Below are positions 56,819 to 64,000 of a stretch of 64,000 nucleotides of DNA, one piece after another; the stretch's first letter is position 1; each line of letters begins with the position of its first letter. Both the position numbers and the translations under genes were made by a program. A model generated the notes under the pieces. The model did no database searches and was not told the origin of the DNA. It saw nothing but the letters and a program-made list of their open reading frames with translations. The DNA comes from Lachnospiraceae bacterium (lineage in GTDB: Bacteria; Bacillota; Clostridia; Lachnospirales; Lachnospiraceae), in assembly GCA_029225065.1 (NCBI GenBank), contig JAQXVT010000037.1, forward strand, positions 82,592 through 146,591. Direction: 5' to 3'.

Positions 56819-58915
56819 ATGGTTAGTTTAGGAAAATGGATCGCGAAGCATAAGTATCTGATTCTTCTGATCGGATTTCTTCTGCTGATCCCGGCCTTTT
56901 ACGGGATGATCAAAACAAGAACAAATTATGATATACTGAGCTATCTGCCGGACACACTGGAAACAGTGAAAGGTCAGGATATTATGGTAGATGAGTTTGG
57001 TATGGGTGCTTTCTCGATGGTTGTCGTGGAGGGCATGGAACTGAAGGATGTACAGAAGCTGGAGGATCAGTTCAGCGAGGTAGAGCATGTGAAGGATGTG
57101 CTCTGGTATGATGATGTGGCTGATCTGAGCCTTCCGGTTGACATGATTCCGAAGGATCTCAGGGAAGCATTCTTCAGGGGCGATGCGACAATGATGCTAG
57201 TGCTCTTTGACAACACGACTTCCTCTGATGATGCAATGGGAGCTGTTGAGGAGATGCGAAAGCTGGTAGATGACCAGACCTTTATCAGCGGTATGACAGG
57301 TATCGTTACCGATATCAAGAATATTGCACTGGAAGAGTTACCGGCTTACGTTGTGATTGCCGCAGCACTTTGCTTCGTCATTCTGCTGCTTACAACAGAT
57401 TCGTTCCTTGTTCCGGTATTCTTTCTGATGAGTATCGGACTTGCAATTGTCTACAATCTGGGCAGCAATATTTTCCTCGGCGAGATTTCTTATATCACTA
57501 AGGCGCTGACCGCGGTATTGCAGCTCGGCGTTACAATGGACTATTCGATCTTCCTGCTGGACAGCTTTGAGGAGAACAAAAAGCATTACCCGGATGACCG
57601 TGAACTGGCGATGGGGCATGCGATTGCGGCGACGTTCAAATCCATTATCGGAAGCTCAATCACAACGGTCGCAGGTTTCCTGGCACTTTGCAGTATGACA
57701 TTTGCACTCGGGCGTGACATCGGAATCGTCATGTCGAAGGGCGTTATCATGGGCGTTATTTGCTGTGTTACCTTCCTTCCGTCCATCATTCTGGTGTTTG
57801 ATAAGGGGATCGAGAAGACGAAACACAGACCGCTGATTAAGAACACGAATCGTGCATCTGCATTTATTGTAAAGCATCACAAGATCTGGATGGTTCTGTT
57901 CCTCGTGCTTCTGTATCCGGCATTTTACGGAAACAATCACACTGGAATTTATTACAACATTGCGCGGTCACTTCCGTCCACACTGGATTCCAATGTTGCG
58001 AATACGAAGCTGACCGAGGACTTTGACATGAGTACGATCCATATGGTTATGATGGATAAAAATATGGATGCAAAGACAAAGCGCAATATGGTTTCTGATA
58101 TTGATGAGGTAGAAGGAGTCAAATGGACGATCAGCATGAGTTCTCTGCTTGGACCGACCATTCCGGATTCCATGATCCCGGATGATATCAAGTCGATGCT
58201 TCAGGGCAGTGATTATGAGCTTGCGTTTGTCTGCTCACAGTATGAGTCAGCTACCCCGGAGGTCAATACTCAGATCGGAAAGATCGATGAGATTGTGAAA
58301 TCCTATGATCCAAATGCGCTGGTCATCGGTGAGGCGCCTATGATGAAGGACCTGGAGGATGTTACGAATATTGACCTTGTAAATGTAAATACGCTTTCCG
58401 TTGCAGCTATTTTTGTTATCATCATGCTTACGTTTAAATCGATTTCACTGCCGATTATTCTGGTAGCAGTTATCGAATTTGCAATCATGGTCAACATGGC
58501 GGTGCCGTATTATCAGGGCGTTGAGCTTCCGTTTGTTGCAAGCATTGTGGTAGGTACGATTCAGCTGGGCGCAACGGTAGACTATGCGATTCTGATGACG
58601 AGCCGGTATCAGAAGGAGCGCCGGAGCGGCAAGAATAAAAAAGAAGCGGTACTGGCAACGCATAAGGCCTGCATGCTCTCGATTATCACGAGCGGTATCA
58701 GTTTCTTCGCAGCGACGTTCGGCGTAGCAGCTTACTCGAAGGTAGATATGATTGGTGCGATTTGTACATTGCTGTCAAGAGGCGCACTGATCAGTATGGT
58801 TGTTGTGCTTGGCGTGCTGCCGGCAATGTTCCTGCTTTTTGATAAGGTGATCTGTGTGACGACGATCGATTTTCTTGGCAAGAAGGAAAAGAAGAAAAAG
58901 CAGACGGCACAATAA
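56819..58915 (+). CDS. MMPL/RND-family transporter
   Basis: Two large extracytoplasmic loops, 11-12 TM; LTAVLQLGVTMDYSIFLLDSFEENK and VGTIQLGATVDYAILMTSRYQKERRSGKNKKEAVL RND signature helices. Confidence 0.93.
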   Translation: MVSLGKWIAKHKYLILLIGFLLLIPAFYGMIKTRTNYDILSYLPDTLETVKGQDIMVDEFGMGAFSMVVVEGMELKDVQKLEDQFSEVEHVKDVLWYDDVADLSLPVDMIPKDLREAFFRGDATMMLVLFDNTTSSDDAMGAVEEMRKLVDDQTFISGMTGIVTDIKNIALEELPAYVVIAAALCFVILLLTTDSFLVPVFFLMSIGLAIVYNLGSNIFLGEISYITKALTAVLQLGVTMDYSIFLLDSFEENKKHYPDDRELAMGHAIAATFKSIIGSSITTVAGFLALCSMTFALGRDIGIVMSKGVIMGVICCVTFLPSIILVFDKGIEKTKHRPLIKNTNRASAFIVKHHKIWMVLFLVLLYPAFYGNNHTGIYYNIARSLPSTLDSNVANTKLTEDFDMSTIHMVMMDKNMDAKTKRNMVSDIDEVEGVKWTISMSSLLGPTIPDSMIPDDIKSMLQGSDYELAFVCSQYESATPEVNTQIGKIDEIVKSYDPNALVIGEAPMMKDLEDVTNIDLVNVNTLSVAAIFVIIMLTFKSISLPIILVAVIEFAIMVNMAVPYYQGVELPFVASIVVGTIQLGATVDYAILMTSRYQKERRSGKNKKEAVLATHKACMLSIITSGISFFAATFGVAAYSKVDMIGAICTLLSRGALISMVVVLGVLPAMFLLFDKVICVTTIDFLGKKEKKKKQTAQ

Positions 58916-58933
58916 GCTGGAAATAAAGAAATA

Positions 58934-59022
58934 CGGCTCATAAAAAGGTGAGCCGATGGGTGATGGGACTGAAAACAAATTCCCCGTTTGGGCGGATGAA
59001 AATGGTCTGGCAAACGGGGAAT
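58934..59022 (+). promoter_or_regulatory. Two intercistronic hairpins between MMPL gene and giant repeat protein
   Basis: CGGCTCA-taaaaagg-TGAGCCG (58934-58955) and ATTCCCCGTTTG...CAAACGGGGAAT (58979-59022). Confidence 0.6.
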
Positions 59023-59057
59023 CAGAACATGGCGAACAGAGTTTGGAGGAAACAGTC

Positions 59058-62000
59058 ATGAACAGAAACAGAAAGTGCAGTAAAAAAGTAGCTGCGGGAA
59101 TTGCGGTTGGAATGGCAGCAGTTATGAGTGCAACACCGGTATGGGCCGCAGAGGAGAGTGCATCCGTATCAAAAGAAGAGACCGTTTACGTCAATGCGGA
59201 TGCTTCTGGAAATAAAGAAAGTGTTACCGTTTCAAGCTGGCTGAAAAATGCCGGTTCCGAAAAGGAGCTGAAGGATTCCAGCGAACTGCAGGATATCGTA
59301 AATGTAAAAGGTGATGAGACATTCTCACAGGACGGTGAGGGACTGACCTGGAGTACCGATGACGAGGACATCTATTATCAGGGAACAACTGACAAGGAGC
59401 TTCCGGTCAATGTAAAGCTGACGTATTACCTGGATGGCCAGGAGATGGCACCGGAAGAGCTGAAAGGAAAGAGCGGCCACCTGGAGATTCATGTAGAATA
59501 TGAAAATAAAGAAAAACAGACCGTGACAATCAACGGAAAAGAGCAGACGATCTACAGCCCGTTTGTGATGGTAACAGGAATGATTCTCCCAGGCGATACG
59601 TTTAAGAATGTCACGATCGACAACGGAAAGGTCGTTTCGGACGGAAGCCGCGAGATCGTCATCGGTGTCGGCATGCCGGGCATGCAGGAAAGTCTGAATC
59701 TTGATCAGCTGCAGGATATGATTGATGATCTGAAGGAAACAGAGGACGAAACAGATACCGAGTCTGAGACAGACACGAAAGAAAAGGCAGAAACCGAGAC
59801 AGAAACGGAAACCGAGACGGAAACGGAAACCGAGACGGAAACTGAAACGGCAGCTGAGACCGAGACAGACGCTGAGGATGACGATGATGAGCTGAATCTG
59901 CCGGAGAGCTTTACAGTATCTGCAGATGTGGAAAACTTTTCCATGAGTTCTACGTTTACGATCGCACTGACTGATATCCTGAAACAGCTCGATACCGATA
60001 AGATCACAAACATTGATGACCTTAAAGACGCCCTGAATGATCTGGAGGACGCTGCGCTGAAGCTGGTAGACGGTACTTCTGATCTCTATGACGGTGTCGA
60101 GGAGCTGGATGACAAGTACGGAGAGTTCGATGACGGCGTCAAAGAATTAAAAGAGGGAATTGGAGAGCTGCTGGACGGCAGTACGGAACTGAAAGACGGA
60201 GCCGGAGACCTGAAGGACGGAGCAGGTGAGCTGGTTGATGGTGTCGGCACATTAAAAGACGGAAGCTCACAGCTGGTAAGCGGAGCTGCTTCCTTGAAAA
60301 ATGGTACGGCAAGTGCGAAAAGCGGAGTGGATCAGCTGAAAAATGGAAGCAGTAGTCTTGTAAACGGAGCTTCTTCGCTGAAGGATGGAACGTCAAGCCT
60401 GAAAAACGGAGCAGGCCAGCTTAAAGATGGCAGCAGCAGTCTGGTAAGCGGAGCCGCTTCATTAAAGGATGGCACGACGAGTCTGAAAGATGGAGCGGAT
60501 CGGCTGAAAGACGGCAGCAGCAGCCTGGTAAGCGGAGCTTCCTCTCTGAAAGACGGAACCTCTTCCGTTGCAAGCGGAGCAAAACAGGTGGATGCTGGTA
60601 CTGCTTCTCTTGCAGCCGGCGCAAGCCAGCTGGTAAGCGGAAGCACTTCTCTGAAAACAGGTATTGATCAGTATACGAGCGGAGTAGATAAATTAAACGC
60701 AAGCATTCAGAAGTATCTCGGAAAGAAGGGACAGCTTTCCGGTAAGATCGGTACGTTCCAGGAAGGAATCACGTCGCTGTCAAGCGGTGTGAAAGCATAT
60801 ACGAAGGGAACGGAAGCATTGGCGGATGGTGTGACGTCCTATGTGGCCGGTGAACAGCAGCTGTCAGCGGGAGCACAGAACCTGAAGCCGCTTGTGAACG
60901 GACTTCCGACCGTTTACAGTACAATTGGAAAACTGAAGCAGAGCGTAGAAGGAGATCTGCTTACCGGAGCGAAAAAGCTGGCAGCGGGAACAGAAGAGCT
61001 GGAGCAGAAGGTAAGCGCAACAGACGTAACCGGTCTGGTAGGCATTGTTGACAGTATGCTTGCTTCCGGAGAGGAACTGGTTGGTCAGGCAGGTACGATC
61101 TCATCGGTACTGGACAGCCAGATCAGTGCACCGATGACGGAAATGATGACGACAGGCGGGCAGCTTGCACAGATCGCACAGGACTTCTCAGGTAAACTTA
61201 GCGATGCAAAGAGCCAGGTTGCGACGCTGACACAGAATGTAAATGCTTCACTGGAAAAGCAGATTCAGGCTCAGAAAGATAAGATCAGTGCAGCACAAAG
61301 CGCGATGAATGGTGCAGGTGAGGCGCTGGCAGGTAAGGTTCAGAGTGTGAACAACCAGATCAATGAGGCAAATGCAAAGATTGATGCATTCAATCAGGCG
61401 GCAGCGGCGCAGAATGCAGCGGCTCAGCAGGCAGTTGATACGGCAAATCAGGTAGCGGCAGACAGCGCAGCTCAGGCAAGTGCAGCGTCCGGTACGGCAG
61501 GATCGGCGGCCGGTACGGCTTCATCCGCAAGCGGAAGTGCAAGTGACGCGGCAAATGCAGCTTCGACAGCGGCAAATGATGCGGCGAATGCGTCCGGCGT
61601 AGCTGGAAATGCCTCATCTCTGGCAAGTCAGGCGGCAAGTGCGGCACAGCAGGCGGCGGATGCAGCACAGGCACTGGAGGAGACCAACCCGGGTCTTGCA
61701 GCGCAGCTGAGCAGCTATGCAGCAAGCCTGAATGACTGTGCGTCACAGCTTGGCGGTGTGCAGGGCTCTCTTGGCAGCGCGTCAGGCACACTGAGTAATG
61801 ACGCAGGTTCCCTGAGCGGTGCAGCACAGACCTTGTCCGGAAATGCAGGAGATTTAAGCGCATCGGCAGACAGTCTTTCCTCATCCGCGGGTGCAACCGG
61901 AAATACAGCGGCAGCATTATCCACAGTAGGTGCGGAAGCAGCGCAGCGGATTGATGAGATTTCGGTTGATACAGATTTGGGAACACTTCCGGCACTGGAT

Positions 62001-63353
62001 GAAATCAAGCTTGGAGACGACCTGCAGCAGGCGCTGGCAGGAATCAGTCTTCCGGATACATCAGCACTGGAGCAGGGTCTTGCACTGATTCAGAAAGACT
62101 ATAAGAGCGTACAGGGTACCGTTACAAATACATTGACGCCGGCTCTTCAGGATGTTCAGCAGAAACTTGCCGGAATTAAAAGCATGGAGTCTCAGATTCC
62201 GACAGAGAATCCGTTGAAAGAGCTTCTGTCGGGCGTGAAACAGCTTAATGAAGGTGCACAGGCGCTGAGCAGCGGTATCAGTACTCTCTCTGCGAGTCTT
62301 GCAAAATTCTATGAGAGTACGGGAAATCTTCCGGAAGCAGGAAAAGGTATTCAGGCACTGCTGGATGGTTTTGCGGCGCTTGATGGCTACAACGAACAGC
62401 TGACCAGTGGCGCGGCAACATTGAAGGAAAACAGAAGCGCTCTGGACGAAGGCGCTGATAAGCTGGAGAGCGGAGCAGAGACACTTTCGGATGGTCTGAG
62501 CAAACTGAGCACACAGCTTTCTGCCGGTGCGAGCCAGCTTGCGGCAAACAGCAAGACACTCAGAAAGGGAGCAAGCGATCTGGTATCCGGAGTATCAAGC
62601 TTAAAGAGCGGAGCAGATACATTGAAGAACGGTACAGGCAGCCTTTACAGCGGTTCAAAGACGCTGGACTCCGGAGCTGAAACACTGTACAACGGTACAA
62701 AGACCCTGGATTCCGGAGTATCAAGCTTAAAGAGCGGAGCCGAGACGCTGGAGAGCGGAGCAGGCACGCTGTATGATGGCACAAAGAGTCTGGACTCTGG
62801 TGTATCAAACTTAAAGAGTGGAGCAGATGCGCTGAATAATGGAGCAGATACGCTGTATAATGGTACAAAGACACTGGATTCCGGTGTATCAACCTTAAGA
62901 AGCGGAGCAGAAGCACTGGACAACGGAGCAGGCACGCTGTATGACGGTACAAAGACCCTGGATTCGGGAGTATCCACATTAAAGAGCGGAGCAGAGACAC
63001 TGGAAAGCGGAGCCGGAGCACTTTATGATGGAGCAGAGACACTGGAGAGTGGTGTAAATGAACTGAATGACGGAGCTGAGACACTGGAGAGCGGCAGCAC
63101 CGAAGTCAAGGATGGTATCTCTGAACTGAAAGACGGCGCAGAAGAGCTGCGTGACGGCATGAAGGAGTTTGATGAGGAAGGCACCAGCAAGCTGAAGAAA
63201 GCAGTTGATGAGGATCTTTCCGATATTCTCGAGCGGATTCGCGTGCTGAGTTCTGCGGATTACACATACAGCACATACAGTGGACGTGTAGACGGTATGG
63301 ATGGAAATGTAAAATTCATTATCGAGACTGCACCGATCGAAAACGACGACTGA
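59058..63353 (+). CDS. Giant secreted XXXLXXG heptad-repeat protein (YhgE/Pip-type repeats, no C-terminal membrane anchor)
   Basis: Signal peptide MNRNRKCSKKVAAGIAVGMAAVMSATPVWAA; (TE)n segment; arrays LKDGSSSLVSGAASLKDGT and LKSGAETLESGAGTLYDGTKTLDSGVS; Ala-rich coiled-coil middle; C-terminal SGRVDGMDGNVKFIIET. Confidence 0.88.
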   Translation: MNRNRKCSKKVAAGIAVGMAAVMSATPVWAAEESASVSKEETVYVNADASGNKESVTVSSWLKNAGSEKELKDSSELQDIVNVKGDETFSQDGEGLTWSTDDEDIYYQGTTDKELPVNVKLTYYLDGQEMAPEELKGKSGHLEIHVEYENKEKQTVTINGKEQTIYSPFVMVTGMILPGDTFKNVTIDNGKVVSDGSREIVIGVGMPGMQESLNLDQLQDMIDDLKETEDETDTESETDTKEKAETETETETETETETETETETAAETETDAEDDDDELNLPESFTVSADVENFSMSSTFTIALTDILKQLDTDKITNIDDLKDALNDLEDAALKLVDGTSDLYDGVEELDDKYGEFDDGVKELKEGIGELLDGSTELKDGAGDLKDGAGELVDGVGTLKDGSSQLVSGAASLKNGTASAKSGVDQLKNGSSSLVNGASSLKDGTSSLKNGAGQLKDGSSSLVSGAASLKDGTTSLKDGADRLKDGSSSLVSGASSLKDGTSSVASGAKQVDAGTASLAAGASQLVSGSTSLKTGIDQYTSGVDKLNASIQKYLGKKGQLSGKIGTFQEGITSLSSGVKAYTKGTEALADGVTSYVAGEQQLSAGAQNLKPLVNGLPTVYSTIGKLKQSVEGDLLTGAKKLAAGTEELEQKVSATDVTGLVGIVDSMLASGEELVGQAGTISSVLDSQISAPMTEMMTTGGQLAQIAQDFSGKLSDAKSQVATLTQNVNASLEKQIQAQKDKISAAQSAMNGAGEALAGKVQSVNNQINEANAKIDAFNQAAAAQNAAAQQAVDTANQVAADSAAQASAASGTAGSAAGTASSASGSASDAANAASTAANDAANASGVAGNASSLASQAASAAQQAADAAQALEETNPGLAAQLSSYAASLNDCASQLGGVQGSLGSASGTLSNDAGSLSGAAQTLSGNAGDLSASADSLSSSAGATGNTAAALSTVGAEAAQRIDEISVDTDLGTLPALDEIKLGDDLQQALAGISLPDTSALEQGLALIQKDYKSVQGTVTNTLTPALQDVQQKLAGIKSMESQIPTENPLKELLSGVKQLNEGAQALSSGISTLSASLAKFYESTGNLPEAGKGIQALLDGFAALDGYNEQLTSGAATLKENRSALDEGADKLESGAETLSDGLSKLSTQLSAGASQLAANSKTLRKGASDLVSGVSSLKSGADTLKNGTGSLYSGSKTLDSGAETLYNGTKTLDSGVSSLKSGAETLESGAGTLYDGTKSLDSGVSNLKSGADALNNGADTLYNGTKTLDSGVSTLRSGAEALDNGAGTLYDGTKTLDSGVSTLKSGAETLESGAGALYDGAETLESGVNELNDGAETLESGSTEVKDGISELKDGAEELRDGMKEFDEEGTSKLKKAVDEDLSDILERIRVLSSADYTYSTYSGRVDGMDGNVKFIIETAPIENDD
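62700..63035 (+). repeat. 84-bp (28-aa, four-heptad) in-frame tandem super-repeats
   Basis: Unit 'aagaccctggattccgg(a/t)gtatca..cttaaagagcgg' recurs at 62700, 62784, 62868, 62952. Confidence 0.8.
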
Positions 63354-63394
63354 TCCGGGTTACGGAAGCCGAAAAACTAAAAGATGACGTTATG

Positions 63395-63435
63395 GAACGC
63401 CGCAAAATCATTTGACAGATGGTTTTGCGGCGTTC
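63395..63435 (+). terminator. Terminator-like hairpin after repeat protein
   Basis: gaacgccgcaaaa...ttttgcggcgttc. Confidence 0.75.
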
Positions 63436-63632
63436 TGCTTTATATAGTAACGTTATGTCCTCTGGGCTTCTTGTACAGAAGTATTGCGGAGGCTTGCGGT
63501 AGCTGGATATCTGTGTTATAGTATATAAAATAAGGAATAGAATTGTTTAGCGATAGAAAAAACAGTACAGAAACGCCTGCAGAACCGAAGAACTGCGGCT
63601 GTAAAGAAAAAAGAATCGAGAAAGAATGAAAC

Positions 63633-64000
63633 ATGGAAAAAGAAAAAGGATTTCTGTCTTTTATCCGGAATTTTCGAAAAAAGTTTCTGGATATTACAAC
63701 ATTGAAATTTTTGGCGGTTGGCGTGATCAATACGTTGGTCGGAACAGGACTTATGTTTGTCCTTTATAATATTTTTTCTGTAAATTACTGGATTTCATCA
63801 GCCTCCAACTATGTTGCAGGCAGTATTGTCAGTTATTTTCTGAACAAATATTTCACGTTTCAAAACAAAGAACGTTCTGCCAGTCAGATCCTGCGTTTCG
63901 TTATCAATATTACCCTGTGCTATCTTATCGCATATGGACTGGCCAGGCCGGCGGTCTCGTTTGTGCTTTCTGGAATGAATGAAAAAGTACAGGGGAATTG
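63633..64000 (+). CDS. GtrA-family membrane protein (3' truncated by window edge)
   Basis: MEKEKGFLSFIRNFRKKFLDITTLKFLAVGVINTLVGTGLMFVLYN...SNYVAGSIVSYFLNKYFTFQNKERS; absent from the ORF track because it has no stop in the window. Confidence 0.85.
   Translation, partial: MEKEKGFLSFIRNFRKKFLDITTLKFLAVGVINTLVGTGLMFVLYNIFSVNYWISSASNYVAGSIVSYFLNKYFTFQNKERSASQILRFVINITLCYLIAYGLARPAVSFVLSGMNEKVQGN

Noticed and set aside
62700-63035. Regularly spaced repeats resembling a CRISPR array
   Set aside because: Repeats are in-frame coding heptads within a single long ORF, with 'spacers' also repetitive; no cas genes in window.
61390-63084. Minus-strand ORFs (201 aa, 174 aa) rich in Leu/Ser/His
   Set aside because: Mirror images of the repeat-protein coding sequence; no independent support.
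1-64000. Prophage, transposase, integrase, toxin-antitoxin or canonical defence system
   Set aside because: No ORF in the window shows corresponding motifs; no tRNA genes or att-like duplications were recognised.

Overview
This 64 kb window is a gene-dense, mostly plus-strand chromosomal segment of a low-to-mid GC Clostridia genome. Protein sequences and gene neighbourhoods look like Lachnospiraceae; that assignment is an inference.

Most of the window is core genome: alaS (partial), rpsU, scpAB flanked by two D,D-carboxypeptidases, gpmI, eno, secG-rnr-smpB-ssrA, cmk-ispH-S1 protein, galE, a full Rnf complex (minus strand) and ApbE.

Accessory or metabolic loci:
- an AraC regulator with a CUT1-type sugar ABC transporter
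- a cluster combining Na+-pump decarboxylase and transcarboxylase-type subunits
- an amino-acid ABC transporter
- a GH25 lysozyme
- an HtrA-like protease
- a two-component system
- a conserved GGGtGRT protein pair of unknown function
- an MMPL/RND transporter followed by a very large secreted heptad-repeat protein

Points I consider most worth a second look:
1. The MMPL transporter, giant XXXLXXG repeat protein and duplicated TGAC-N5-GTCA operators.
2. A family of degenerate, modular intergenic hairpins with compensatory base changes.
3. A structured RNA candidate with a T-box-like core upstream of eno.
4. The GGGtGRT pair, whose promoter is straddled by a 14-bp inverted repeat.
5. An RnfD-RnfG fusion.
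6. The transcarboxylase / Na+-decarboxylase hybrid operon.

All calls were made by reading the sequence and the supplied ORF translations. No database search or folding software was run.
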